From positions 5,459,501 through 5,523,500 of the forward strand of contig NZ_JALJWF010000001.1 of NCBI RefSeq assembly GCF_024168645.1: a stretch of DNA of 64,000 nucleotides. Direction: 5' to 3'. The notes under the pieces were generated by a model. The model did not search any database and was not told where the DNA came from. It saw only the letters and a list, made by a program, of their open reading frames with translations. Below, one piece after another: positions 1-8,623 of this stretch (its first letter is position 1; each line of letters begins with the position of its first letter). The stretch comes from Pseudomonas sp. GGS8 (lineage in GTDB: Bacteria > Pseudomonadota > Gammaproteobacteria > Pseudomonadales > Pseudomonadaceae). The position numbers and the translations under genes were made by a program.

Positions 1-52
1 CTCTCCTTCATAACGCTGATTAGGGCCAGCGCACAACAGAAGGAACACCGTC

Positions 53-505
53 GTGGGGACTTTTCGTAAAGGCTTTACGTGCTTGATGCTGCTCGGATGT
101 GCCACCGTCTCGCTACTCAGCCTTGACGTTCAGGCTGAAGGCAATGGCGTCATCGTGCTCACTCGTGATGTACAACCCCATACCGTCGGCAGGCCCCCCT
201 TCCAGAAGGACCCCTACCCGACCACGGTCAACGCCAACCCTTCGGATCGTGTCAACACGACACTCAGCAACACCGAGTTGAGCGATGGTGAGTTCGCCAG
301 CGTGGCCAGCGGTTCGTCCATCAGCAACAGCATCAACCAGAACGGCAACATACCCGGCAGCCTCAATGTCGTGACCAACCCCAATGGCATGCCCGGCATG
401 AGCGCCGGTCACGGCGGCGGCAGCGGTGGTGCGATTTCGGGAACGATCAACCATGCCATGACTTCCGGCCTCGCGCCCTTGAGCAGACTGGCGGGAGGTC
501 AATGA
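53..505 (+). CDS. fapA: FapA, functional amyloid operon protein (chaperone-like)
   Basis: First gene of the fap operon. In the family FapA is a periplasmic protein that affects how FapB and FapC are assembled into fibres. The 150-residue product has a hydrophobic N-terminal export signal of about 28 residues, then a Gly/Asn/Ser-rich body with a fibre-like NSINQNGN segment (about residues 90-100) and a Gly-rich stretch. The start is GTG, chosen because AAGGA at 40-44 lies 8 bases upstream; no ATG is equally well placed. Only 52 bases of upstream DNA are visible, so the operon promoter probably lies outside the window. The stop is one base before the fapB ATG. Assignment rests mainly on position in an unmistakable fap operon, because FapA sequences diverge quickly. 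Confidence 0.85.
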   Translation: MGTFRKGFTCLMLLGCATVSLLSLDVQAEGNGVIVLTRDVQPHTVGRPPFQKDPYPTTVNANPSDRVNTTLSNTELSDGEFASVASGSSISNSINQNGNIPGSLNVVTNPNGMPGMSAGHGGGSGGAISGTINHAMTSGLAPLSRLAGGQ

Positions 506-506
506 C

Positions 507-1091
507 ATGAGCCGCTCCCTGATCCTGCTCGCCCTGTTAGCCAGTGTCAGTACAAGCGCCATGGCCGACTCCAGCGTTCCGGTGGTCAACACCGCCAACA
601 TCCTGGATTCCGGCGCCCGGTACAACGGCAACTTCAACGTCAACCAGGCATCCGGCGATCAACAGCAACAGGCCAACACCCGTGCCATCGCCATTGGCAC
701 CGATGCCTCTGCGACCACCCGCGTCATCCAGAAACTCGACACGCCCGCCAACTCGTCGATGAACGCGACGGCCACCATCGGCGGTACCTCTTTCAGTCAA
801 GGCAACGGTGCACTGGGTGTCAACCAGGGCGCCGGGGCCAATAACCAGATGGCCAACGCAATGCGCATCAGCATCAGTGCTGCGCCGCAAAGCGTCGACG
901 ATAGCGCCCTTTCTCAACAGAACGTGGCGTTGCTACCAAGCTCAGGGGCAACTGACGCTTCAAAAGGCAGTCGCCAGGTCGTGACAAGCGACCAGGCCTT
1001 CACCGGCAGCCGAGGAGTGATTCAGGTGAACCAGAGTGCCGGGGTGGGGAACCGAATGGCTAACACCCTGAGCATACGGGTCGCTGACTGA
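507..1091 (+). CDS. fapB: FapB, minor amyloid subunit / nucleator
   Basis: Minor fibre component, thought to nucleate FapC polymerisation outside the cell. The 194-residue protein has a signal peptide (cleavage near residue 20, after SAMA). It carries three imperfect amyloid repeats at about residues 36-64, 85-124 and 165-192, each built on an N-x-N-Q-x-(A/S)-G core followed by an alternating hydrophobic strand (for example VNQASG, VNQGAG, VNQSAG). GGGAGGT at 493-499 is a strong ribosome site within the end of fapA, and the two genes are one base apart, so they are probably coupled. It lacks the C-terminal CxxC seen in the FapC of this operon. Confidence 0.9.
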   Translation: MSRSLILLALLASVSTSAMADSSVPVVNTANILDSGARYNGNFNVNQASGDQQQQANTRAIAIGTDASATTRVIQKLDTPANSSMNATATIGGTSFSQGNGALGVNQGAGANNQMANAMRISISAAPQSVDDSALSQQNVALLPSSGATDASKGSRQVVTSDQAFTGSRGVIQVNQSAGVGNRMANTLSIRVAD

Positions 1092-1155
1092 CCCGAACGC
1101 AGTGCGATTAGAAAGTAACCAACACTTAACCAACTAATAAGCACGGAGAATCACC

Positions 1156-2097
1156 ATGAAACCCACAATGGCTCTCAAACCTCTCGTCTTCGCCCTGGCA
1201 GCCGTCATGGCGATGGCAGCGCAAGCCGGTAACAATGATCGCGGCCACGGTCACCACCATCACGGCCCAACAGGTCCTACCTGGGAACAGCAACTGTCAA
1301 TCGACTCCGCCGCCAGCGCCTATGTAGGGGATACACAGGACAGCAGCGGCAACTCGGTACTCAACCAAGGCACCAACAACACCGCCGACGCGAATAACTC
1401 ACTCAACGGCTCCAACGGCAACATGGGCGCCAACGTCGCGGGTGGCGATGGCAACCAGCAAGACAACGCCGCCGCGCTGGCGACCGCCGATGAAAGTTTC
1501 ATCTTCGGTTCCGCCGAGGCAACCTCCACCGCGTATCAATACAACACCAATAACTACGTCAAAAACCGCTCTACTCAAAATAACGCCACGCTCAACAATG
1601 CTGGCAACAACGGCTCCGGCAACATTGGCATCAACGTGACTGCCGGCAACTTCAACCAACAGAAAAACAACCTGGCGATTGCCGTGTCTGGCGGACGGGT
1701 AGCAACAGCCTCGGCTGACGCTTACCAATCCACCACCGGTCTGAATGTCGACAACAAAGCCGACCGGACCCACGTCACCACCACCCTCACCGACATCACG
1801 ACCTCCTCGGGCTCCTTCAAGGCCAAAGGCACCGGAACGATCGACGACAGTGGCTGGGGTCACAGAGGCGATGACAAGTTCAAATTCAGCGCTGTGGGCA
1901 CCTTCGATCTGGCTGGCGTCACCACCCATCAAGTGCTGACTCCAGACGGCTGGAAAAACCCGGTTGTAAACAACGCCACCATGTCCAACTCGATGAATGG
2001 CTTCTCCGGCAACGGCGGCGCCAACGTATCGGCGGGTGCGGGCAACCAACAAAGCAATTCGCTGTCCATCGCTGCTGGCTGCAGAGCCTGCATGTAA
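1156..2097 (+). CDS. fapC: FapC, major functional amyloid subunit
   Basis: Main structural subunit of the extracellular Fap amyloid fibre that stiffens the biofilm matrix. The 313-residue precursor has a signal peptide ending near AAQA (residue 24), a His-rich segment (HGHHHHG, residues 31-37), and three repeats at about 75-109, 142-177 and 272-307. Each repeat contains N-x-G-x-N-x-x-G-N-Q-Q. A short linker separates repeats 1 and 2, and a variable linker of about 95 residues separates 2 and 3. It ends with the typical CxxC (Cys309 and Cys312) one residue before the C-terminus. GGAG at 1145-1148 fixes the start. A 64-base gap separates it from fapB, and a hairpin follows it. Confidence 0.95.
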   Translation: MKPTMALKPLVFALAAVMAMAAQAGNNDRGHGHHHHGPTGPTWEQQLSIDSAASAYVGDTQDSSGNSVLNQGTNNTADANNSLNGSNGNMGANVAGGDGNQQDNAAALATADESFIFGSAEATSTAYQYNTNNYVKNRSTQNNATLNNAGNNGSGNIGINVTAGNFNQQKNNLAIAVSGGRVATASADAYQSTTGLNVDNKADRTHVTTTLTDITTSSGSFKAKGTGTIDDSGWGHRGDDKFKFSAVGTFDLAGVTTHQVLTPDGWKNPVVNNATMSNSMNGFSGNGGANVSAGAGNQQSNSLSIAAGCRACM

Positions 2098-2111
2098 TCG
2101 CGATCGAAATG

Positions 2112-2136
2112 AAAGCCCCGGCAACGGGGCTTTCTT
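2112..2136 (+). terminator. Intra-operon hairpin between fapC and fapD
   Basis: Perfect 9-bp inverted repeat (AAAGCCCCG 2112-2120, CGGGGCTTT 2125-2133) closed by a GCAA (GNRA-type) tetraloop and followed by a short T-rich tail. It lies 14 bases after the fapC stop. It looks like a weak or attenuating terminator, or a 3' stabiliser of the fapABC message, and would favour fibre subunits over FapDEF. Confidence 0.6.
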
Positions 2137-2164
2137 TCCACGGCTCCTCAAAGGCGTATCGATC

Positions 2165-2845
2165 ATGCGTACGACAGCCTTTTTTGCACTGCTGTGCCTG
2201 TGTGGCCTGACTCAGGCAGCACAGATGCCAGTCGCCGCCTTGCCTGGCGGCATGCTGATTTACAAGCAGGTGCAAAGCGTGCGTGAGCGCAAGTTCAGCG
2301 ACATCGTCGAACAAAAAACCGACTTCAGCTGCGGCGCTGCCGCACTGGCCACGGTGCTACGCCAGGCTTACTGGCTCGATGTCGATGAGGAACACATCAT
2401 CAAAGGCATGCTGATCAACGCTGATCAGAACCTTGTCCGTACGCAAGGTTTCTCCATGCTGGACATGAAGCGCTACGTCGAAGCAATCGGCATGCGTGCG
2501 CGTGGCTACCGGATACCGTCCGAGAAACTCGAAGCGGTGACCATTCCGGTGGTGGTGCTGATGGAAATTCGTGGCTACAAGCATTTCGTGGTGATGCAGC
2601 GGGCGGACAAGAACTGGGTCTATATCGGCGACCCGGTGCTAGGGCACAAACGCTATTCCCATGATGACTTTGTAAAAGGCTGGAACGGCATTGTCTTCGC
2701 AATCGTGGGTCCCGGTTACGACAAAACCAACGCATTGCGCAGTCCACCGGAACCACTGACGGCCAAGAACAAGATGGATACGTTCAACCCGGTCAAAGAT
2801 GCCGAATTGATGGACTTTGGCTTCATACAGAGCGACTTCTTCTAA
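2165..2845 (+). CDS. fapD: FapD, C39-type cysteine peptidase of the Fap system
   Basis: Periplasmic C39-like cysteine protease required for Fap export or processing in characterised systems. The 226-residue product has a signal peptide (about 1-20) and the C39 catalytic elements: Cys56 in FSCGAAA, His140 in YKHFVV and Asp156 in GDPVLG, with the usual spacing. Unlike bacteriocin-transporter C39 domains it stands alone with no ABC or membrane segments. An in-frame open stretch extends upstream to 1997, overlapping fapC, but ATG 2165 is preferred: AAGG at 2151-2154 precedes it and a clean signal peptide follows. Confidence 0.92.
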   Translation: MRTTAFFALLCLCGLTQAAQMPVAALPGGMLIYKQVQSVRERKFSDIVEQKTDFSCGAAALATVLRQAYWLDVDEEHIIKGMLINADQNLVRTQGFSMLDMKRYVEAIGMRARGYRIPSEKLEAVTIPVVVLMEIRGYKHFVVMQRADKNWVYIGDPVLGHKRYSHDDFVKGWNGIVFAIVGPGYDKTNALRSPPEPLTAKNKMDTFNPVKDAELMDFGFIQSDFF

Positions 2846-2890
2846 TCGCCCACTGATGATAGAGGGGGCCGGATGCCCCGGGAGCAGCAG

Positions 2891-3637
2891 ATGAAAACCT
2901 CATACTGGCTGGCTGCCGCTTGCCTGGCAGCAAGCGCATCGGGCTATGCCAATGCAGGATTCAAACCCATCGAACTCAAGGACCAGGAGCTCGCCGAGCT
3001 ACGCGGTCGTTATGTCATGCCGGGGCGGATAATCAGCTTCGGCATTATCATGAGCAGCACCTGGCGCAATGCCAGTGGCGACCTGATCGGGGTGGAGACG
3101 TCCATGCAGATCCAGGCCGCTACCGTAAAACCCCAGCTTTACGTGTCGACCATTAAAGAGTCCGGTAACGGCAGTACGCCGTCATTGGGCACCGGGAATG
3201 TGATCGGTGGCGCAGGACTGACCACCACCCAGGGTGTCACTCAAACTGTGCGCGCCGCCGGTGACGGCAATACCGCCTACAACAATGTCGCCATCAACGT
3301 CGCAGAGGCCAACCAGGCGCCGACGCCGAATCCCGTCCAGGGGCAGGCGCTGACAAGCGGGCAAACCATTACCGACAGCAATGCCGCCGGCAACGTCGCG
3401 GTGGCGGCCACCGGTGGTGGCGTGCAAATGGCCATCCAGGCCAGCAACAACCAAGGCACGACCCTGCAACAGGTGGCTCAGGGGGGGCTGGTGCAGAACA
3501 CCCGGCTTCTGGGCAACAGCAACAGGGTCAATAACCTGACGCAACTTAATGTGGTGCTTAACAACAACGGCCGAAATGCCGGAGCAGTCAACTGCAATCT
3601 GAGTCAACTCAATGCACTTCGCAGCCTGGGATATTGA
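2891..3637 (+). CDS. fapE: FapE, minor extracellular Fap component
   Basis: Fifth fap gene. FapE is found in small amounts in Fap fibres and is exported with them. The 248-residue product begins with a signal peptide (MKTSYWLAAACLAASASG, cleavage near ANA). It then has a Gly/Asn/Gln-rich region with loose amyloid-like segments such as GDGNTAYNNVAINV and LLGNSNRVNNLTQLNV. An upstream in-frame ATG at 2873 is possible, but GGGAG at 2880-2884 directly serves ATG 2891 and the signal peptide starts there. Confidence 0.88.
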   Translation: MKTSYWLAAACLAASASGYANAGFKPIELKDQELAELRGRYVMPGRIISFGIIMSSTWRNASGDLIGVETSMQIQAATVKPQLYVSTIKESGNGSTPSLGTGNVIGGAGLTTTQGVTQTVRAAGDGNTAYNNVAINVAEANQAPTPNPVQGQALTSGQTITDSNAAGNVAVAATGGGVQMAIQASNNQGTTLQQVAQGGLVQNTRLLGNSNRVNNLTQLNVVLNNNGRNAGAVNCNLSQLNALRSLGY

Positions 3638-3683
3638 ACTACGCTGATGTTCGATCATTGGGCTTCATGGGGGATGGCTTATC

Positions 3684-4988
3684 ATGTATCGATCAGTATC
3701 ACTGCGCGCGGTCGTTTGTCTGAGTACCCTGTTCCCGTCGGCGCTGCTGCAAGCAGCGCCCGACGCGGACGTGGAAGCTTTGAAGCAACAACTCATGGAG
3801 CTCAAACAACGGTACGAAGTACAACAAAAGGCCCTGGCGGTGCTCGAACAACGGGTCCGCCAGGTGGAGGACCAACCGGCGGCGGCACCGCCTAAACGCC
3901 TGGCCAAGTCGCCAGCCGACATGAAAGGCAACCCGCAAGTGGCCACGAGGACGGGAGCGGCGGCGGCTTCAGGAGGCGCTGCGGGCAGTGGCAGTTCCTA
4001 TGGACAATCGCTGGCTGATGACTCTCAACCGGCACAGAGCGTTTCCAACCTGTATGACGAGGCCAGCGGATTCTTCGGCGGCGGCAAGTTCAGCCTCGAA
4101 ACCGGGTTGACCTACTCGCGTTACGACACTCGTCAGTTGATTCTCAACGGCTTTCTCGCCCTGGACTCGATCTTTCTGGGCAACATCAACCTGGACCGGA
4201 TCAAGGCCGACACCTGGACACTGGACCTCACCGGGCGCTACAACTTTGACAATCGCTGGCAGTTCGACCTGAACGTGCCGGTGGTGTACCGCGAATCGAC
4301 GTATCAGTCCGGCGGCGCCAACAACGGTGCGGCGGGAGTGACCAGCGAAGAAACCGTCACCCGCGACCCAACGCTGGGCGATGTCAACTTCGGTATTGCC
4401 TACAAATTCATGGACGAATCGGTCAACACCCCGGATGCGGTAGTTACCTTGCGCGTCAAGGCGCCCACCGGCAAGGACCCATTCGGGATCAAGCTGCGCC
4501 AGAGCAACGCCAATACCAACCTGTTCGTGCCTGACACCCTGCCAACCGGCAACGGCGTCTGGTCGATCAGCCCCGGTATCTCGCTGGTCAAGACCTACGA
4601 TCCAGCGGTTCTGTTCGGTAGCCTGTCCTACACCCACAACCTGGAAGAGTCCTTCGACGACATCAGTGCCACCGTCAATCAGAAAATCCCGGGCAAGGTG
4701 CGGATCGGCGACAGCTTCCAGATTGGCGCGGGCATCGCCTTCGCGCTGAACGAAAAAATGAGTATGTCGTTCTCGGTGTCTGACTTGGTGCAACGTAAAA
4801 GCAAGCTCAAGCAGGATGGAGGGGATTGGGAGTCTGTGGTGTCCAGTGACGCCAACGCCGGCTACTTCAACGTCGGCATGACCATCGCGGCCTCCGACAA
4901 CCTGACCATCGTTCCCAACTTGTCCATCGGTATGACCGACGATGCGCCGGACTTTTCCTTCAGCCTGAAATTCCCGTACTACTTCTAA
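3684..4988 (+). CDS. fapF: FapF, outer-membrane Fap secretion pore
   Basis: Outer-membrane beta-barrel that secretes FapB, FapC and FapE; the known family forms a trimer gated by an N-terminal helical region. The 434-residue protein has a signal peptide (about 1-24), a charged heptad coiled coil (about 27-62), a low-complexity Ala/Gly/Ser linker, and from about residue 115 alternating amphipathic strands. It ends in the aromatic tail FPYYF, typical of outer-membrane proteins recognised by BamA. It is the last gene of the operon and is followed by a strong terminator. Confidence 0.93.
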   Translation: MYRSVSLRAVVCLSTLFPSALLQAAPDADVEALKQQLMELKQRYEVQQKALAVLEQRVRQVEDQPAAAPPKRLAKSPADMKGNPQVATRTGAAAASGGAAGSGSSYGQSLADDSQPAQSVSNLYDEASGFFGGGKFSLETGLTYSRYDTRQLILNGFLALDSIFLGNINLDRIKADTWTLDLTGRYNFDNRWQFDLNVPVVYRESTYQSGGANNGAAGVTSEETVTRDPTLGDVNFGIAYKFMDESVNTPDAVVTLRVKAPTGKDPFGIKLRQSNANTNLFVPDTLPTGNGVWSISPGISLVKTYDPAVLFGSLSYTHNLEESFDDISATVNQKIPGKVRIGDSFQIGAGIAFALNEKMSMSFSVSDLVQRKSKLKQDGGDWESVVSSDANAGYFNVGMTIAASDNLTIVPNLSIGMTDDAPDFSFSLKFPYYF

Positions 4989-5005
4989 ACCGCACCCCGC
5001 AATAG

Positions 5006-5045
5006 AAAAGGCCCACTACGATAGTTGTCGTAGCGGGCCTTTTTT
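5006..5045. terminator. Bidirectional rho-independent terminator after fapF
   Basis: Long inverted repeat (arm AAAAGGCCCACTACG at 5006-5020, complementary arm 5029-5044 with one mismatch) flanked by A- and T-tracts. It can end both the fap transcript and the convergent regulator transcript. Confidence 0.9.
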
Positions 5046-5056
5046 GTTGCACCGCC

Positions 5057-6382
5057 CTAGCGGATCTGGTGCTTGTGCAGCAATCGGTAAAACGTCGGCC
5101 GCGACACGCCCAGGACTCGGGCGGCAACACTCAGGTTGTCGCTGTGCCGGTTCAATACATCGCACAGCGCCTGGCGCTCGGCGCGGGTCTTGTAGTCTTC
5201 AAGGGTGCCCATCGGCGTGGCGAAGGCGTGTTGACTGAGCAGCCCCAAGTCTCGCGCCTCGATCTGCCGTCCTTCGGCCAGTACCAATCCACGACGTACC
5301 CGGTTGGCCAGCTCGCGGACATTGCCCGGCCAGTCGTGCTTGCCCATGGCAACCAACGCATCTTCGCTGAAGCTGCGAGGACGACGGCCGGTTTCACTGC
5401 TGTAGAAATGGGAAAAGTGGTTGGCCAGCATCAATAGATCGCCATGGCGTTCACGCAGCGGCACAGTGACCACTTGCAGGACGTTCAAACGGTAGTACAA
5501 ATCTTCGCGAAAGCGTTTCTTCTCTATGGCCTCTTCAAGGTCGACGTGTGTCGCCGCCAATACCCGCACATCCACCGGAACAGGCTGATGGCCGCCTACC
5601 CGCTCGATGTGTTTTTCCTGCAGGAAGCGCAGCAGATTGGCTTGCAGCTCCAGGGGGAGATCGCCTATTTCATCAAGAAACAGGGTTCCGCCGTTGGCCG
5701 CCTCTATCCGCCCGACCTTGCGCTGATGGGCGCCGGTAAAGGCCCCCTTCTCATGCCCAAACAATTCGGACTGGATCAAGTGTTCGGGAATCGCGCCGCA
5801 GTTGATCGCCACGAACGGCTTGCTGTGGCGCTGGGATTGTTGATGCAGGGTGCGGGCGACCAGTTCTTTACCGGTGCCGCTTTCGCCGCGGATCAGCACC
5901 GGCGATTCGGTGGGCGCCAGTTTGCTCAGTAATTTTCGCAGCTCACGAATCGGTTTGCTGTCGCCGAGCAGTTCGTGTTCAGGCTGATCGATATGAATCG
6001 TGCCCTGCCCGCGCAGGCGTGCCATGCCGAACGCTCGGCCCAGAGTGACCTGAACCCGTGAGACATCGAACGGCAAGGTATGGAAGTCAAAAAACCATTC
6101 GCAGACGAAATCCCCGACGTTCTGCAAGCGCAGGACTTCCTGATTGAGCACGGCGATCCACTCGGTACCGCTGCGGGTAATCAGTTCCTTGACGGCTTCG
6201 GGACGTTCCAGATGGAAGGGCTGCAAGCGTAACAGGCCGACGTCGCAGGTTCGTTCGGCGGCGTTTTCCAGGGTACAGCTGTCGACATCCCAACCCACGG
6301 CGCGTAAACCCGGCAGCAAACGGTGGCAGTCGTCGCAAGGATCCACTACTAAAAGACGTCGTAAAGCAGGCGCTTCGATCAT
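5057..6382 (-). CDS. Sigma-54-dependent activator, VpsR/FleQ type, linked to fap
   Basis: 441-residue bacterial enhancer-binding protein. Residues 8-120 form a receiver-like domain; residues 137-380 the AAA+ domain with Walker A GESGTGKE (166-173), the sigma-54 contact loop GAFTGA (213-218) and Walker B LFLDEIGD; residues 400-441 a Fis-type helix-turn-helix. The receiver looks degenerate: the strand that normally carries the phospho-acceptor Asp reads DVGLLRL. That arrangement resembles VpsR/FleQ-type proteins, some of which respond to cyclic di-GMP in place of phosphorylation. It is convergent with fapF. Control of fap is a guess from location. Confidence 0.82.
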   Translation of the reverse strand: MIEAPALRRLLVVDPCDDCHRLLPGLRAVGWDVDSCTLENAAERTCDVGLLRLQPFHLERPEAVKELITRSGTEWIAVLNQEVLRLQNVGDFVCEWFFDFHTLPFDVSRVQVTLGRAFGMARLRGQGTIHIDQPEHELLGDSKPIRELRKLLSKLAPTESPVLIRGESGTGKELVARTLHQQSQRHSKPFVAINCGAIPEHLIQSELFGHEKGAFTGAHQRKVGRIEAANGGTLFLDEIGDLPLELQANLLRFLQEKHIERVGGHQPVPVDVRVLAATHVDLEEAIEKKRFREDLYYRLNVLQVVTVPLRERHGDLLMLANHFSHFYSSETGRRPRSFSEDALVAMGKHDWPGNVRELANRVRRGLVLAEGRQIEARDLGLLSQHAFATPMGTLEDYKTRAERQALCDVLNRHSDNLSVAARVLGVSRPTFYRLLHKHQIR

Positions 6383-6725
6383 GACTGTTCCTTGGCGCCA
6401 AATTTTAGGAAATATTATTAAAAACAGTCATTTGGCGGGCTTCGGTGTAACACTAGCAAAATATTGACGCGAGCTTGTATCAATTGCTTATAGGGGCGTT
6501 GGCTTATTAGTTATAAGAAAACACTTGATGAGTTGTCTAACGCGTTGAACCTTTCGTTCAGCTTTCAGCAACGGCCTGAATCGCCGGCCAATCAAAGAAA
6601 GTTGAAATTTCTTTTGATTGTGTGTGACCCAACCCCCGGTTGCGGACATCAGTACAAGTAACCAGCCGAACGGTAAGCCCAACCGACGGCACATCACTTG
6701 ATTGGGCATACAGAGAGAAGACCCC
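6383..6725. other. AT-rich divergent intergenic region
   Basis: About 340 bases between the divergent sigma-54 activator and the next plus-strand gene. It is more A/T-rich than its surroundings and should hold promoters for both. A possible sigma-70 site is TTGACG at 6464-6469 with TTATAG at 6488-6493, but the -10 match is poor. I find no open reading frame with coding character and no clear sigma-54 element. Confidence 0.4.
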
Positions 6726-6992
6726 ATGAACGCCCCGCTCCGTATCAACGAAGCTCTTTTGATTGCCGACCGCGCATTCCAACCCTTTCAATGCGTGGCC
6801 TGGGCGCCACAAGACGGTAATGGCGAGATCAGCCTGACCGTCATCGATCGCACCAACACTCGCATTAGCCGCAAACAAATCCCCAGCAGCGCCTATTCCG
6901 ATCCAGAACAACTCGAACACCTGCTGGAACAAGCTCGCGCCGAGTTGAGCGAGGAAGGTTACACATTGCAATCGTGGTCCATGCCGCAATAA
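6726..6992 (+). CDS. Small conserved hypothetical protein
   Basis: 88-residue acidic cytosolic protein beginning MNAPLRINEALLIADRAF, with no signal or membrane segment. The C-terminal half (from about residue 55) is a predicted helix (EQLEHLLEQARAELSEEGY). An in-frame start at 6702 exists, but ATG 6726 follows a purine-rich GAGAGAAG stretch and gives the natural N-terminus. Function not recognised. A perfect hairpin follows its stop. Confidence 0.75.
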   Translation: MNAPLRINEALLIADRAFQPFQCVAWAPQDGNGEISLTVIDRTNTRISRKQIPSSAYSDPEQLEHLLEQARAELSEEGYTLQSWSMPQ

Positions 6993-7000
6993 TCTTTTTC

Positions 7001-7024
7001 GCGGATTACCGCCCGGTAATCCGC
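7001..7024. terminator. Hairpin after the 88-aa gene
   Basis: Perfect 10-bp inverted repeat (GCGGATTACC 7001-7010, GGTAATCCGC 7015-7024) with a GCCC loop, 8 bases after the stop. There is no downstream T-tract, so it may terminate weakly or protect the 3' end. Confidence 0.55.
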
Positions 7025-7266
7025 GTCCCTCGCCCCCCCTTAGTTGACGGTTTTCTATAGTCAGCCCCCCACCTGTTTCATCTTCTAACGCGTCAGATTA
7101 CTTGGCAGGCTTGTCAGTGGTTCGAAAAGACACTGTTCTGGCACAAAACGCCCTGCCTCCTGAGAGTAATGGCAGTTGTGCATCATCGCATTCAGGGATT
7201 GAATGTTCTGCTCAGACCGTCACCCTCCGGGGCCCGGACAAGGACGACTGGCAAGGAGATGCGTGC

Positions 7267-8556
7267 ATGTCACTCCGGACTGCTGTTGCCATACCGATGA
7301 CGGTGAATGACGCCGGGCAACTCGATAGCCATTTCGCCGGCAGCGGCAAGACTCAAGTGTATTTCGCCGGCAGCACCTCCAGCAGGGTCAATGGTGTCGC
7401 GATTGACCCTGCCGGCCGAATACTGGTGGCAGCCAAGGTCGGCACGCCGGGTGGCAGCCGCTTTGGCCTGGCCCGCCTGCTTGAGGACGGTTCGGCGGAT
7501 CTGGCCTTCGGCAAACAAGGCAGCATCATCGGGCAATTCGCCCACGGCTACGAGGCCATGGCAGGCACGGTACGGGTGCTGGCCGACGGGCACATTCTGG
7601 TGGCCGGCCTGCACTATGAAAACGCTCACTGTACGCTGCCCGCCCTGGCGATGTTTGATCAACGAGGCTGCCCGATCCAGGATTTTGGCGACCATGGCCG
7701 CTGCGTAGTGCGCCTGCCTGGGAATCTTTCCCAAGGCGCTCGCGATGCCTGGCTACCACCCGGTGTATCGGGGACCGAAGCCTGTGATGTCTGCGTGCAG
7801 GACGACGGTCGAATCCTGCTGCTGGCCAATCATCACTTCGAACTGGCCGATCACGTCGGCATGTTGATAAGGCTCAACGCCGACGGGTCGCTGGACAACA
7901 CCTTCAACGGTCGCGGCTTTGTCATGGTCCGGCACTTGCTGATGAACACCTGGCTCAACAGCCTGATGGTGCAACGCGATGGGCGAGTCCTGGTGGGCGG
8001 ATCGATCAATTTTCCCGAGGAAGGTTTGCTGGCGCGTTATCACACCGATGGCCGGCTGGATGACGGCTTCGCCGTGGATGGTTTCATGACCTTCAAGGCT
8101 TGGGGGCACAGCGCCCAGGTCTGCCAGACCGTCCAGCACGAAAATGGTGATTTACATTGTTTTGGCAACAGTCGCGACCCAACGCACTGCCTCGCACTGA
8201 ACCTTCACAGCAATGGCCGGCCAGACATTCACTGCAATGGCGGTCGGCCCCAACTGTTGGAAATCGGTCACAGCGGCTGCCAATGGACCGCCGCCCAGGT
8301 ACAACCGGACGGCCGCGTGCTGACTGTCGGAGCGACCGTCGGGGGGCTCGAAGGTGATTTTATCCTCGCCCGGTATTTACCCAACGGGGCACTGGATTGC
8401 AGCTTCGCCAATGGCCAGGGCTGGGTCCGCACACGCCTGAGTCATGGTCCGGACACCGCCACTTCTTTGGCCGTGCAGGCCGACGGTTGCATCGTCGTCG
8501 GCGGCTATTCACTGGATGGCAACTACCGCGCTGTCGTTGCCCGCTATCAACCCTAG
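7267..8556 (+). CDS. Delta-60 repeat beta-propeller protein
   Basis: 429-residue protein made of delta-60 repeats, which in other proteins build beta-propellers. Repeated units read as G-RILVAAK, D-G-(R/H)-ILVAG, LDxxFxxxG and RYLPNGALDxSFANG. No signal peptide or catalytic motif is visible, so a binding or scaffold role is likely. The open frame runs upstream to TTG 7102, but the start at ATG 7267 has AAGGAG at 7253-7258 at ideal spacing, while the upstream 55 residues look non-coding. It stands alone between the 88-aa gene and nhaB. Confidence 0.8.
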   Translation: MSLRTAVAIPMTVNDAGQLDSHFAGSGKTQVYFAGSTSSRVNGVAIDPAGRILVAAKVGTPGGSRFGLARLLEDGSADLAFGKQGSIIGQFAHGYEAMAGTVRVLADGHILVAGLHYENAHCTLPALAMFDQRGCPIQDFGDHGRCVVRLPGNLSQGARDAWLPPGVSGTEACDVCVQDDGRILLLANHHFELADHVGMLIRLNADGSLDNTFNGRGFVMVRHLLMNTWLNSLMVQRDGRVLVGGSINFPEEGLLARYHTDGRLDDGFAVDGFMTFKAWGHSAQVCQTVQHENGDLHCFGNSRDPTHCLALNLHSNGRPDIHCNGGRPQLLEIGHSGCQWTAAQVQPDGRVLTVGATVGGLEGDFILARYLPNGALDCSFANGQGWVRTRLSHGPDTATSLAVQADGCIVVGGYSLDGNYRAVVARYQP

Positions 8557-8623
8557 TGTCCTGCACTTGATCTTCCCTTCCGCTTACGGCAAGTTGCGCG
8601 CTTCTTCATACAAGGAGTAGCCG

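Noticed and set aside
1399..2166. 255-codon minus-strand frame through fapC
   Set aside because: The repeat structure of fapC on the plus strand is certain, and the antisense product is a Gly/Val/Arg-rich shadow.
6430..6500. Sigma-54 promoter upstream of the 88-aa gene (TTGGCGGGC region)
   Set aside because: The GG element is present but no TTGC element lies at the required distance.
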